Counted from the stretch's first letter, positions 24,683 to 34,391 are shown. The stretch: DNA of 64,000 nt from UBA2033 sp035345875 (GCA_035345875.1 DAORDH010000009.1:91129-155128), one strand, 5' to 3'. Notes: generated by a model from the letters alone, not told the origin. Program-made: numbers and translations.

Positions 24683-26089
24683 TTGAAAAAGCTATCGATC
24701 GGTATTGGCATTTTTTTCTTTTTGCTTGTTGCTATCATCGTCACAGTGATTCTATCGATAAGATCTATTGTCACTAGAGAATTTATTGTAAATCAGCTAG
24801 AAAGTTCTTTTAATGTTCGAGCGGACTTGAGGCAAATTAATATTAATCTCTTTTCAGGACTTTCTTCTGTTGAATTAGAGGGATTAGATATTTATACAAG
24901 AGACAACTTTGCGGATAATGCAGTTGAATTAGAAAAAAGGACACCGGTAACAGGTTCTATTCTTTCTATTCAGAAAATAGATTTAAAGTTGAATTTTCTT
25001 GCTTTGCTTCGTCGAAGCTTTCAAGTAAAAAACTTTGTTTTTATTGGACCTTTTGTCTCGATAGTTTTAAGTGAGAATGGAAATAATCTAAGTTATTTAT
25101 TTCAGAAACCAAAGATTGTAGAAGGAAAGCCAAATCCAAATTTATCTGAAAAAACAGAAGAATCAAAAGAAACAAAGGAAGAGCCTTTTACAATTCATTC
25201 TATTCCTTTGGCAGCCCAAGTTGGTAAGATTGGAATTGAAAACGGAAAGTTAGAAATATTCATTCAAAAGACCCAACAAAAGATTTCTTTAGAAAAATTA
25301 AATTTACTTTTGACAGATATTGATATTGATCCCGCTAATTTAGAAAAACACAATTCTATTCATTTAAAATTGAATACAAACATTTCTGTTTTCAATTCGG
25401 AAGGTAGAGAATCTGCCCTTTTTAAAATTTTATCGAATGGAACTATCGTTCCTTTCGTTCCTAAAACTGGCTATATAAATCCATCTATTGATTATTATTT
25501 AACAATGCAGCAAGGAAGTTATATAGATGGTCTTTCAATTCTAGATGCTCTTTCCGGTAAGTTACCTATTCTTGCAGATGCTGGAATAAAGATGGATAGC
25601 TTATCTAAAAAAGCAGAGATTTTACGTGATGTGGAAATTGCTTTAAATTATTCAAATCAAAGAATCACATTTTTAAAGGAAATTTTGTTTCCAACGGCTA
25701 ATTATGATTTAACCTTAGAAAGTAAAAGTTGGTTGCATATTGGTAATAATGAACATAATTTTAAAGGTGCTGTTTTGGCATCCAAACAAGAATCCGAGCA
25801 AGCCATTGGCGGAGTGGATGCAGCAATAAAATCTAAATTAAAAAAGGGCGATCCAGTTGAGATTCGAAACAAGCTTCTTGGAAACATTGTGAAAGCAGAT
25901 CGAATGAATCTTCCTTTTACATCGAGTGGGAATATAAAATCGCCTAATGTTCAATTAGACGTTAGTCTCCCATCTATTCTAGAATTAACAAAAGGAATCA
26001 TTGGTGATGTAATTAAAGATGAGCTAAAGAAAAAACTACCTCCTGGGGCAACGGAGGTGATTAACAATGGACTTAAAAAATTATTTTAA
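24683..26089 (+). CDS. AsmA-like membrane-anchored protein
   Basis: The product of about 468 residues has one N-terminal membrane helix (IGIFFFLLVAIIVTVIL) and a long periplasmic part rich in beta strands. The opening after the helix, with FNVRADLRQININLFSGLSSV and LEGLDIY, is typical of AsmA-family proteins. The C-terminal TSSGNIKSPNVQLDV also fits the AsmA/TamB fold. These proteins are thought to help phospholipid or outer-membrane protein traffic. The TTG at 24683 follows a GGAGG by 6 bases and is preferred over the TTG two codons earlier, which directly abuts that site. The 3' end converges with the oxidoreductase gene with only 14 bases between. Confidence 0.65.
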   Translation: MKKLSIGIGIFFFLLVAIIVTVILSIRSIVTREFIVNQLESSFNVRADLRQININLFSGLSSVELEGLDIYTRDNFADNAVELEKRTPVTGSILSIQKIDLKLNFLALLRRSFQVKNFVFIGPFVSIVLSENGNNLSYLFQKPKIVEGKPNPNLSEKTEESKETKEEPFTIHSIPLAAQVGKIGIENGKLEIFIQKTQQKISLEKLNLLLTDIDIDPANLEKHNSIHLKLNTNISVFNSEGRESALFKILSNGTIVPFVPKTGYINPSIDYYLTMQQGSYIDGLSILDALSGKLPILADAGIKMDSLSKKAEILRDVEIALNYSNQRITFLKEILFPTANYDLTLESKSWLHIGNNEHNFKGAVLASKQESEQAIGGVDAAIKSKLKKGDPVEIRNKLLGNIVKADRMNLPFTSSGNIKSPNVQLDVSLPSILELTKGIIGDVIKDELKKKLPPGATEVINNGLKKLF

Positions 26090-26103
26090 TTCAATCCATT
26101 GGT

Positions 26104-26805
26104 TTATAGATGTTTTAAAAAATCATTGTATGTTAAAAATTCAGTGACTCCCACCTCTTTGCTTGTAATGGCTTTTTCTGCACGAGTGCACATCGCTTTC
26201 CCTAGAGATTTAACATGAATCTGATGGTATCGGCTTGGGAGAATAGGTGCAATCAATGGGAATGTGAATTGAACTAAACTATCAAAGAATCCATAGCGAG
26301 CTTGATCGGTTGCAAGAAGAGATGGTTGATAGATATAAACACCTTTGAATCCAGAGTGAATTACTCTTTCTTGTAAAACACCTTTGGCTTTTAAGTAGTA
26401 TACATTTGAGTCAGAATTTGCATCTACCGCACTTAGTAGAGAAAAATATCTGACTCCTGCATCTGCACATAATTTCGCATAACGACTGACATATTCTACA
26501 TCAATTTTCCAAAATTCTTCTTTGGAAACTTTACTCGGTTGTCCTATGCCTAGAGTGCAATAAGCAGAATCAATTCCACTTAACAAGTCTGATGGGATTG
26601 TAAAATTTTCAAAATCTATTATTTCTTGTTTGCATTTAGAGAAATTGGGAGAGAGTTTTTCTAGATCGATACTTCTTCTACCCAAAGATAGAATAGTTTC
26701 GCAGTTCGAAGAATCTAATAAATGAGTTAAAAGACTTGAACCAACTGCGCCAGATGCACCAAGAATGGCAGCTCTATACTTCATACTGGATTGTTGGATA
26801 TTCAT
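26104..26805 (-). CDS. NAD(P)-binding epimerase/HTATIP2-like oxidoreductase
   Basis: The 233-residue product has a Rossmann start AAILGASGAVGSSLLTHLL (GxxGxxG nucleotide site), an SLGRR strand typical of NADPH preference, and the SLLSAVDANSDSNVYYLKAKG segment containing the YxxxK pair. This matches atypical short-chain dehydrogenases related to HTATIP2/TIP30 and YbjT. The substrate is unknown. Two starts are possible: ATG at 26805 or the ATG seven codons later (26784), which begins MKYRAAILG as most relatives do. It converges with the AsmA-like gene and is divergent from the XRE regulator, sharing about 60 bases of upstream DNA with it. Confidence 0.8.
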   Translation of the reverse strand: MNIQQSSMKYRAAILGASGAVGSSLLTHLLDSSNCETILSLGRRSIDLEKLSPNFSKCKQEIIDFENFTIPSDLLSGIDSAYCTLGIGQPSKVSKEEFWKIDVEYVSRYAKLCADAGVRYFSLLSAVDANSDSNVYYLKAKGVLQERVIHSGFKGVYIYQPSLLATDQARYGFFDSLVQFTFPLIAPILPSRYHQIHVKSLGKAMCTRAEKAITSKEVGVTEFLTYNDFLKHL

Positions 26806-26860
26806 TCCTGTTATGTAAAGCTAAAATTAGGAAGGAAAAGGTGTTTCTGGACTTTTTTCA

Positions 26861-26889
26861 TTGACACATGTCTGTTATATTGGAATATT
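26861..26889 (+). promoter_or_regulatory. Candidate sigma-70 promoter of the XRE-cupin gene
   Basis: TTGACA at 26861-26866 is followed after 17 bases by AATATT at 26884-26889. If used, transcription would begin near 26896, at the in-frame ATG of 26895, giving a leaderless or nearly leaderless mRNA. It would also exclude the earlier ATG at 26868, which lies in the spacer. Confidence 0.4.
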
Positions 26890-27521
26890 CTTCTATGAAA
26901 AAGAAAATTTCCAAAATAGCAGAAGACAATAAAAACAATCTGCAAACAGATTCCTCGGACCATATCATTGAGACTGTTAAGGAAAATTTAAAGAATATTC
27001 GTCATAATCGAAAGTTATCTCTTGATAAGTTAGCTTTACGTTGTGGAGTAAGTAGGGCAATGTTGTCCCAAATTGAGCAAGGGAAAAGTGCTCCAACAAT
27101 TTCTGTGCTTTGGAAGATAGCTGGTGGACTTAACGTTCCGTTTAGTGAACTGATTAAAGATAAAGCTAGAGAGGGTGTGCAAGTCCTACGATATGAAAAT
27201 ACAAAAGTTTTATTTTCAAATACAAAAGTTTTTTCTACACGTGCACTTTTTCCATTTAGTGGTCACAAAAAAACAGAATTTTATGAGTTGGTTTTAAAAC
27301 CCGGTGGACACGAAGTAGCAGAACCCCATCCACCTGGAACGACTGAGAACATTGTCGTAGTTACCGGTCGTCTCCGCCTCAGAGTTGGAGAAGATGTGCA
27401 AGAGCTTGGAGCCAAAGATGCAATTTATTTTAATGCTGATGTTCCTCATGAATATTCAAACCCTACAGAAGAAGAGGCTCTTATGTATTTAGTTATGACT
27501 TATACAGATGAGACAAATTAA
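26868..27521 (+). CDS. XRE-family regulator with C-terminal cupin domain
   Basis: The 217-residue product combines a Cro/C1-type helix-turn-helix (residues about 45-100, LRCGVSRAMLSQIEQGKSAP) with a cupin barrel (about 135-210, AEPHPPGTTENIVVVTGRLR then DAIYFNADVPHEYSNP). Such XRE-cupin proteins regulate amino-acid, polyamine or metabolite genes and bind small ligands in the cupin. The start is uncertain. The ATG at 26868 lies inside a promoter-like sequence, and the ATG at 26895 (MKKKISKIAED) would give a 208-residue protein. No Shine-Dalgarno precedes either. The lipoprotein at 27537 begins 15 bases after its stop and may be co-transcribed. The target genes are unknown. Confidence 0.85.
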   Translation: MSVILEYSSMKKKISKIAEDNKNNLQTDSSDHIIETVKENLKNIRHNRKLSLDKLALRCGVSRAMLSQIEQGKSAPTISVLWKIAGGLNVPFSELIKDKAREGVQVLRYENTKVLFSNTKVFSTRALFPFSGHKKTEFYELVLKPGGHEVAEPHPPGTTENIVVVTGRLRLRVGEDVQELGAKDAIYFNADVPHEYSNPTEEEALMYLVMTYTDETN

Positions 27522-27536
27522 ATAAGGATTCTTTAA

Positions 27537-28628
27537 ATGAATCGAATCATTTTTATAAAAAAGGTTTTAGTATCGACCCAAACGCAAAACGCCTTATTTC
27601 TGAAAAAAAACTTAAAACAAATTGTGAATATTTTTATTCTCTCCTTTTGCTTTTTGAATCTTTCTTTTTGCATACGTCAGGAATCTAGAAGTTCAGAAAC
27701 GCCAGAACCAATAGCCGAAGAAGTAAAAGAGGCAGAATATCAACCGAAAGAGGATAATCCTTCTTACAATGAGCAAATATCTTGTCATACTCAAGATTGC
27801 ATCCGACTCGAGTATAATAAATACTCCGAGTTGGATGGAAAGATTAATGATTTAATGGCAGAAAATGCCGGAAAAATATTAATAAAAATGTTATCTTATG
27901 ACAAGAATTTGAATCATTCTGAGTTAGAACCTACAGTGGATTATCTTCGTGAAATATCAAAAAGAGATGGTCGTGTTTCTATAGAACCTTATTATATCGG
28001 GCATCGAGATATTTTATCAGAAATTCCTTTTGTAAAAAATATTGGTCTGCTCGGTTGGGATGTTTATGGTAGAGCTAGAGATGCAGTTAAATATAGATTT
28101 ACAAAAAATTATAATGCTAAGGTTTTATACCATCCAAAACATCATTCAATCATGATGATTTTTTTTGTGCATAAAAATTATGGCGATGTATGCAATACAA
28201 TCTATTCAAATTGTAGAGAAGTTGAATATCTAGACGATGATACATTTGATTTAAGTTTATCGACTGCTCTTAAAGAGGCTACCGTAAAAGGACAATCTGT
28301 TAAAGTTCATTTTAGACAAGTCAAAGCAAATTTGCCTACTGCAAAATTAGATATTGAAAATTTAAAAAGTATGAATCAATCTGCTAGAATTTTCAAATGG
28401 CTTGTTGCTACTAAAAAGGCCGAGAAGAAAAGCGTTAAGCGAGATAGATTTCTTGGAATAGAAGCAGTTGTGACGATTATTGATTATTCTATAAAATTAT
28501 ATGACGCAATTCAAAAATATAAAATATATTCTCCCGCTTTTTCTACTAGAGCAGAAGTGATTTATAGTGGAGAGGAAACTGGTGGAGAAATAAGATCAGT
28601 AGTTTTTTATCCAGAAAAGAACAATTAG
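27537..28628 (+). CDS. Probable lipoprotein of unknown function
   Basis: The 363-residue product has an AAGGA 8 bases before its ATG, which supports this start. It has a long basic N-region and then a hydrophobic segment ending LNLSFC (Cys45), a possible lipobox. A Pro/Glu-rich spacer follows, then a mixed domain containing two Cys-bearing segments (SCHTQDCIRLEY, CNTIYSNCREVEY). No known family is recognisable. The long N-region before the hydrophobic core is odd for a lipoprotein, so the first 20 residues may not be translated, or this may be a membrane anchor instead. It follows the XRE-cupin gene closely. Confidence 0.6.
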   Translation: MNRIIFIKKVLVSTQTQNALFLKKNLKQIVNIFILSFCFLNLSFCIRQESRSSETPEPIAEEVKEAEYQPKEDNPSYNEQISCHTQDCIRLEYNKYSELDGKINDLMAENAGKILIKMLSYDKNLNHSELEPTVDYLREISKRDGRVSIEPYYIGHRDILSEIPFVKNIGLLGWDVYGRARDAVKYRFTKNYNAKVLYHPKHHSIMMIFFVHKNYGDVCNTIYSNCREVEYLDDDTFDLSLSTALKEATVKGQSVKVHFRQVKANLPTAKLDIENLKSMNQSARIFKWLVATKKAEKKSVKRDRFLGIEAVVTIIDYSIKLYDAIQKYKIYSPAFSTRAEVIYSGEETGGEIRSVVFYPEKNN

Positions 28629-28652
28629 CCTGAATTCGACCTAAGAATTTTT

Positions 28653-28733
28653 TTACCACCGACGCACACCGATAATTGAACGAGGAAGAAATGATGGATA
28701 ATTCTAAATTATCGCATCATTTATCGGTGGTAA
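28653..28733. repeat. Nested inverted repeat between convergent genes
   Basis: TTACCACCGA (28653-28662) and TCGGTGGTAA (28724-28733) are perfect inverted copies. ATGATG (28691-28696) and CATCAT (28715-28720) form an inner pair. It lies between the convergent 27537 and nadB genes. It could end transcription from both sides or be a small palindromic repeat found elsewhere in the genome. Confidence 0.55.
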
Positions 28734-28806
28734 TCTTTTCAATTTTTTGTTATATCGAGCAGACGATAATTCCGATTCTATTCGCTAATTCTAGTCCAAG
28801 ATCCAA

Positions 28807-30405
28807 TTATCTTATTTCGGTGTTTTGAATGATTGTATCTTGTCTGGATGGATTTCTATTTTCAGGATAATCTGTGGAATAATGAAGACCTCTACTTTCT
28901 TTACGCATCATTGCACATCGAATGACTAAATCAGCTACTTGCACCAAATTTCTAAGTTCTAAAAGTGCGTTAGTTATAATCGTTCGATTGTAATAGTCTA
29001 CAACTTCCTTGTAGATTAGTTCTATCCTTCTTTGTGCGCGTTCTAATCTTAAATTGCTTCTGACTATACCCACATAATCATTCATAATACTTTTAATTTC
29101 ATGTAGGTCATGTGAAATGAGGACCCATTCTTCTGTATTTTTTAGCCCTTCTTTATCCCATTCAGGAATGAGGTCATGCTCTTTAGTAAAACCTTTTTTC
29201 TCTTTGATAATATGTTCTGCGATTCGATGTGAAAATACTAGTCCTTCTAATAAACTATTTGATGCTAATCTATTTCCTCCATGCACTCCAGTGCAGGCTA
29301 CCTCACCACTTGCAAATAAATTTTGTATATTAGTTCTGCCTAATATATCAGTGGCAACTCCTCCACACATATAATGTGCTGCGGGAACAACTGGAATTGG
29401 CATTTCTGTAATATCAATTCCAAGAGATTTACATTTTTCGTATATAGATGGAAAATGCTCGATGATTTCTGATTTATTTATGTGCGTGACGTCTAGATAT
29501 ACATGGCTTTCCCCACTTTTCTTTAACTCGTTGTCTATCGCACGAGCTACTATATCTCTAGGCGCGAGGTCTTTCATAGGATGATATTCCTGCATAAAAG
29601 CTTCGCCATTCATTCTTTTTAAAATTCCACCTTTTCCTCTTACTGCTTCTGATATTAAAAAGGATTCTCCGGAATCATGATAGAGTGAAGTTGGATGGAA
29701 TTGAAAAAATTCCATATTTTTAATAATTGCGCCTGCTCTATATGCACAAGCTACACCATCTCCTGTTGCTATGGATGGATTTGTTGTATGAAGATAAACT
29801 TGTCCTGCACCGCCCGTTGCAAGAACTGTTTGCTTGGCAAGGATTGGGAAAATTTCGGAATTTTTGGAATCTAATATGTATGCACCATAGCAGCTAATTT
29901 CATTTTGCCTTTGATTGCTTTTTATATGATGTCCTGTAATTAAATCTACACAGGTATGATGTTCTAGAATCTTAATATTTGGATTTGCTTTTACTGTAGA
30001 AAGTAGGGTTCTTTCTACTTCTCTTCCTGTGCGGTCAAATGCATGGACGATTCTATTTTTTCTGTGCCCACCCTCTAAGCCTAGATCTAGTTCTCCTTTG
30101 CTATCTTTAACAAAAGGGACTCCTAAATCTACAAGTTCTTGAACTCTAGACGGACCTTCTTCTACTAAAATTCGAGTTGCTTCTATATCACATAGACCTG
30201 CTCCTGCATCTAACGTATCTTTAAGATGCATTTCAGGGTTATCAGTCTTTGAGAATACAGATGCTATTCCGCCTTGAGCATAATTTGTATTTGATTCATA
30301 ATCAAATTTCTTTGTAATGATTGTAACTTCACCAAAAGCGGATAGTTTGTGTGCACAAAATAATCCAGCAACGCCACTCCCAATGATTAAAAAATCAGTT
30401 CTCAT
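28807..30405 (-). CDS. nadB: L-aspartate oxidase
   Basis: The 532-residue flavoprotein oxidises L-aspartate to iminoaspartate, the first step of de novo NAD synthesis, in the cytoplasm. The N-terminal FAD site IIGSGVAGLFCAHKLS, the YAQGGIASVF segment, FQFHPTSLYHDSGESFLISE, and the active-site region AAHYMCGGV are all present. The length is as usual for NadB, and the HPTSLYH-type segment separates it from fumarate reductase and succinate dehydrogenase. Its ATG overlaps the stop of the S41 protease by 4 bases, so the two genes are one transcription unit. nadA and nadC are not nearby. A nested inverted repeat lies downstream. Confidence 0.93.
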   Translation of the reverse strand: MRTDFLIIGSGVAGLFCAHKLSAFGEVTIITKKFDYESNTNYAQGGIASVFSKTDNPEMHLKDTLDAGAGLCDIEATRILVEEGPSRVQELVDLGVPFVKDSKGELDLGLEGGHRKNRIVHAFDRTGREVERTLLSTVKANPNIKILEHHTCVDLITGHHIKSNQRQNEISCYGAYILDSKNSEIFPILAKQTVLATGGAGQVYLHTTNPSIATGDGVACAYRAGAIIKNMEFFQFHPTSLYHDSGESFLISEAVRGKGGILKRMNGEAFMQEYHPMKDLAPRDIVARAIDNELKKSGESHVYLDVTHINKSEIIEHFPSIYEKCKSLGIDITEMPIPVVPAAHYMCGGVATDILGRTNIQNLFASGEVACTGVHGGNRLASNSLLEGLVFSHRIAEHIIKEKKGFTKEHDLIPEWDKEGLKNTEEWVLISHDLHEIKSIMNDYVGIVRSNLRLERAQRRIELIYKEVVDYYNRTIITNALLELRNLVQVADLVIRCAMMRKESRGLHYSTDYPENRNPSRQDTIIQNTEIR

Positions 30406-32222
30406 TGGTTTGAATTGAGCATTGCTTCCACGTAATCGATGGAACGGATCAATTGATAATCTGGTTTAATTGGATCATTTTTATGTTCTTTTAAAAACTT
30501 CTCAGCCGTTCCATTTTTTGTAACCCAATCTTTTAACTTTTCAACATTGAAATAGTCTTTGTGTTTACCCTCTGAAGGAATCTTGGGTAAATGGTGCCAC
30601 ATATTTTCTTCTCTATATTGGAATGGGAAGCTACCATCTTCTTCAGCGGATACTTGGATATCAGGCTCAACCCCTACAACTTGAATTGTTTTTCCTGAAG
30701 GAGAGTAATATCTGGACTGAGTAATTTTCAAAACATAATCACTGTTACTTTGTAGATCCATCAATTTTTGAACTGTTGCTTTACCAAAAGTTCTTTCTCC
30801 AAGAAGGAGTCCTCTTCCATGATGCTTAATTGCACTTGCTACAATTTCACTTGCAGACGCAGACTTAGCGTTGATTAAGATAGCTAATGGTAAATCAGTT
30901 AAATCCTTCATTCTTGCATAAGACTCATCTGCTTCTCTGTTTGGGCTTTTTGTGCTAACGATTAAGCCCTTTGTTATGAACATGTCACTGATATCAATTG
31001 CTAAATCTAAATACCCACCTGCATTATTTCTTAAGTCTAGAACTAACGCTTTGAGTTTAATGTTTTTCTGTGCAGCTTCTTGTTCTAACTCTTTAAAAGC
31101 ATTTTTAATTTCAGTATCTGAGGATTCTGTATTTGATTTTACAAAGCCAGAAAGTTTTATATAGGCTATATGCTCATGATCTTTAATCAATCGTTTGGAT
31201 ACATTTTTAATTTCAATATTAGCTCGAACAACAGATATATCAAAAGGTTTTGCAACACCCTTTCTTTTGATGGTTAACTTAACAGTGGTTCCTTTTTTGC
31301 CTTTGATTCTTTTAACAACTTTGTCTAATAAAACACCTTTTGTCTTTTTATCATCAACAGCAAGAATTACATCGCCTGCTCGAACACCGGCTTTCACTGC
31401 TGGTTTGTCTTCTAATGGGTTTTCAACAATAACTTCTCTGCTACCACCACCACTTAAAATTGCCCCAATTCCTTCGAAGCTAGAATCCTCAATTTGCTTC
31501 ATCGATTTTTCCCATGCTTCTCTTAGGAAAACGTTGGAGTGAGGATCTAATGAATTTAAATAGCCGTTAGCTGCTGCAAGATAAACATCTTTCATACTAA
31601 ATTCTTCTTTAACTTCTTCATCCTCATCAATCGATTCGTAAGTATCTTTCATTGGTTGAGTTTTATATTTACTTATATTTTCTGTTATAAATGTTATGAC
31701 TCGATCAAAATCCTTCTTACCAAATTTAATCTGTTCCCATCTAGAAGCCAAAATAGATTTTCGGATTTGTTCACGCTCAATGAGTTTTTTTAATTCGTCA
31801 TTTGATGCTTTTGGTTTTGCTGCTTCTGTTTTTGCTCGCGCTTTTCTGATCTCTTCAATTTTCTTATAATTCGGATCGAAAATCAGAAATTGATCTGACT
31901 CTGATAGCTTGAATGTCGAGCCAGGGAGAATATCGTCTTTTTCTTCATATTGTTCTCTATCTTTAAAATAACTTTCGGGATAGAGATAGAGAGCGTGAGG
32001 CAACGATAACATTGCAAAAACTGCGGCATCCGTATAGGCTCTATCGACATCAATATTTTTATCAATGTAATGTTTATCAACAGCTTGCACAACACTCTCA
32101 AAGTCTCTGTATGTAAAATTTGTAGTGCGAGTTGGCTTTTTGGCAGTCGGTTCACAGTAGGCAACTGTGGAAAAAAGGAAAGTGAAACAAATTGTGGTTA
32201 GAAAAAAAGAGAATCTTTTCAA
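30402..32222 (-). CDS. S41-family C-terminal processing peptidase with PDZ domain
   Basis: The 606-residue protein has a signal peptide (FFLTTICFTFLFSTVAYC), a long N-terminal helical region, a PDZ domain (PAVKAGVRAGDVILAVDDKK) and an S41 protease domain. The catalytic Ser is in SASASEIVASAIKHHG and the Lys in LLGERTFGKATVQ, the Ser/Lys dyad of CtpA and Prc proteases. It would act in the periplasm on the C-termini of envelope proteins. It is longer than CtpA and closer in size to Prc, but the PDZ lies after a unique N-region. Its stop overlaps the nadB start by 4 bases. Confidence 0.88.
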   Translation of the reverse strand: MKRFSFFLTTICFTFLFSTVAYCEPTAKKPTRTTNFTYRDFESVVQAVDKHYIDKNIDVDRAYTDAAVFAMLSLPHALYLYPESYFKDREQYEEKDDILPGSTFKLSESDQFLIFDPNYKKIEEIRKARAKTEAAKPKASNDELKKLIEREQIRKSILASRWEQIKFGKKDFDRVITFITENISKYKTQPMKDTYESIDEDEEVKEEFSMKDVYLAAANGYLNSLDPHSNVFLREAWEKSMKQIEDSSFEGIGAILSGGGSREVIVENPLEDKPAVKAGVRAGDVILAVDDKKTKGVLLDKVVKRIKGKKGTTVKLTIKRKGVAKPFDISVVRANIEIKNVSKRLIKDHEHIAYIKLSGFVKSNTESSDTEIKNAFKELEQEAAQKNIKLKALVLDLRNNAGGYLDLAIDISDMFITKGLIVSTKSPNREADESYARMKDLTDLPLAILINAKSASASEIVASAIKHHGRGLLLGERTFGKATVQKLMDLQSNSDYVLKITQSRYYSPSGKTIQVVGVEPDIQVSAEEDGSFPFQYREENMWHHLPKIPSEGKHKDYFNVEKLKDWVTKNGTAEKFLKEHKNDPIKPDYQLIRSIDYVEAMLNSNQ

Positions 32223-32423
32223 AACTGTATACCCTCTAGATTTGAGTTATCTCAATATAAAATTTGACCTAAGAGTGTCAATAAATTTGTAATTGGAAGA
32301 ATTGTTCTATATGAGAGTCTAATTCGGATTAACTACAAAAAATTTAATCTGAGAGCAAGAAAGAGTAGAATCAAACCTTACTTAAAAAGGCTGTGTTTTA
32401 CTGAAATAACAGTCGGAATTGCA

Positions 32424-32948
32424 TTAATGAAAACTTGTTAGTAAAGCCATGATTCCAAGATTTAAAAAACCAATGAGCAAACCGATTGTCCAGCCACCTA
32501 AAATATCACTCACAAAATGATGCAATGTAATCAATCTGCCGATTCCAGCAAAAAGGGAGAATAGAAAGAAATAGGGTGAGTAATTATATGCAGTCACTAA
32601 GATGAAAATTGAAATCATTGAATTTGCTGCATGAGCGGAAGGGAAAGAATGCTTCATGTCTGGATTTTTATCTTCATTTTGCATGACTCGAATCAGAGGA
32701 CGCTTACGTGAAATTGTTTTCTTAAGAAATAATACAAGTCTATCTGTTAAAAACGTTATGATACCTACATGCAAAAAAACAATATAGAATTTATGCTCCG
32801 TATAAAAGAAAAAAGAGAGAATTAATATAAAGAGTAACGTCTCTCCTCTATTGACTCGCGAGAGAATTCGGTCTAGAGTTTTATTCTTGATATTATCATG
32901 AATAAATCTAGAGATTGTGAGATCAATTTGTATAAGCGAGTTAATCAA
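32424..32948 (-). CDS. PAP2-family membrane phosphatase
   Basis: The 174-residue membrane protein has all three phosphatase motifs: KKTISRKRP (KxxxxxxRP), FPSAHA (the PSxH motif), and GRLITLHHFVSD (Rx5Hx3D) with the catalytic His. Four or five hydrophobic helices surround them. PAP2 enzymes hydrolyse phosphatidic acid, undecaprenyl pyrophosphate or lipid A phosphates at the membrane. The substrate cannot be told here. It starts within the last bases of hisS (8-base overlap), so the two are co-transcribed. Confidence 0.85.
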   Translation of the reverse strand: MINSLIQIDLTISRFIHDNIKNKTLDRILSRVNRGETLLFILILSFFFYTEHKFYIVFLHVGIITFLTDRLVLFLKKTISRKRPLIRVMQNEDKNPDMKHSFPSAHAANSMISIFILVTAYNYSPYFFLFSLFAGIGRLITLHHFVSDILGGWTIGLLIGFLNLGIMALLTSFH

Positions 32949-34266
32949 TGTTAATTTCTTTTTTTAAGTCAGTGAGAAGACTATTTCTATTTATTATTTT
33001 TTGCTCGCTACTAACTAAATCTTTTAGTATGACTACTTTTTTCTGTATTTCATCTTCGCCTAAAATTAGGACATAACGATATCCTTTTTTTTCTGCGATT
33101 GATAATTGTTTACCGAATTTTTGTTTTGCTTCGAGCATTACTTCGCAATGAATTCCATTTTGTCGCAACTCATTAGCTAAAAGCATTACTTCCACAGAGA
33201 TAGAATCATTCATGAGTGGAATAAATAAAGTAGTAGTTCTCTTAAAATCTGGTATTAAGTTGTGTGACTTTAGAAAATTTTGTAGAGTAACGTCTCCTAA
33301 ACCAAATCCAATTCCAGATAACTCATCATTAGAAAAAAGTCCAATTAGATTATCATAGCGGCCACCACCATAGAGAGATCTTTTATTAGCTGGATTCGTA
33401 TCAAAGATTTCAAAAATAAAACCTGTATAATAATCGAATCCTCGAATGATAGAAGGATCAAACTCAATATAATCTGCTAAACCTAATTTTCCAAGAGTTG
33501 TAAAAAGATGATTGATGTCTTGAATAACACTAGACTCAATTCCATTTATTTCGGATATATTTTCCAGATTAGAATCTAGATATTTGTAAATAAGAGATAA
33601 TTGTTTTTCACTGTCTTGTAAGTGAGTCTTAACTTGCCCTTCAAATTCTTCTTTTGATATTTTATTTTTTTTATCTAAGATTTTAGCGATTGCCTGTTCT
33701 GATTCCTCTTTGAGACCTAACGCATTTTTTAAAAAACCAGAAAGAATTTTTCGGTGAGAAATTTTAACTTTGAAACTTCCCTTAGGAGCACCAAAGGCAA
33801 ATAGAATATCACAGGCTAGTTTAATGATTTCAACTTCGGCTTGATAGGAATTAATACCAAATATATCAACGTTTAGTTGCCAATGTTCTCTAAGTCTTCC
33901 ATGACCGGGAGCTTCATAGCGCCAAAGGTTTGGAATGGAATACCAACGAATTGGTTTTGGTAAATCTCTATTTTTGGCTGCAACCATACGAGCGAGTGAT
34001 GGAGTCATTTCGGGGCGTATGGCAACATGTCTTTCCCCTTTGTCTTTGAAGTCATAGAGCTGTCGACCAACAATCTCTTCGCCCGTTTTTGCTTTGTATA
34101 ATTCATATGATTCTAAAAGAGGGGCATCATATTCTTCATAGCCGTAAGATAGAACTGTTTTGCGCATAACACCAAACATCCATGCTCTAAAACGCATATC
34201 GTCTGGATAAAAATCGCGTGTTCCTTTATAATTTTCTGTTGAAATTTTTTTTTCTGATTTACTCAA
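32941..34266 (-). CDS. hisS: Histidyl-tRNA synthetase
   Basis: The class II synthetase of about 441 residues charges tRNA-His. Motif 1 is in KGTRDFYPDDM, motif 2 in RYEAPGHGRLREHWQLNVD, the histidine-binding signature is RGFDYYTGFIFE with LYGGGRYDNLIG, and motif 3 is GIGFGLGD. The C-terminal anticodon-binding domain ends the protein. I place the start at the TTG at 34266-34264 (LSKSEKKISTENYKGTRD). The frame is open to an ATG at 34347, but the extra 27 residues are hydrophobic and unlike HisRS. The PAP2 gene overlaps its 3' end. Confidence 0.93.
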   Translation of the reverse strand: MSKSEKKISTENYKGTRDFYPDDMRFRAWMFGVMRKTVLSYGYEEYDAPLLESYELYKAKTGEEIVGRQLYDFKDKGERHVAIRPEMTPSLARMVAAKNRDLPKPIRWYSIPNLWRYEAPGHGRLREHWQLNVDIFGINSYQAEVEIIKLACDILFAFGAPKGSFKVKISHRKILSGFLKNALGLKEESEQAIAKILDKKNKISKEEFEGQVKTHLQDSEKQLSLIYKYLDSNLENISEINGIESSVIQDINHLFTTLGKLGLADYIEFDPSIIRGFDYYTGFIFEIFDTNPANKRSLYGGGRYDNLIGLFSNDELSGIGFGLGDVTLQNFLKSHNLIPDFKRTTTLFIPLMNDSISVEVMLLANELRQNGIHCEVMLEAKQKFGKQLSIAEKKGYRYVLILGEDEIQKKVVILKDLVSSEQKIINRNSLLTDLKKEINID

Positions 34267-34391
34267 GTGAAACCTAATTAAGATTAATTTAAAATTTTTT
34301 AGGATTAGACCTATATTTGCATATGATTTATTTTGATATAAAATCAAAGAAAAATCTTGCTTTGTAAGAATTACTTACTCACTTCATTCTA

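Noticed and set aside
34267..34347. N-terminal extension of HisRS
   Set aside because: The residues are hydrophobic and not HisRS-like; the TTG at 34266 gives the usual family N-terminus.
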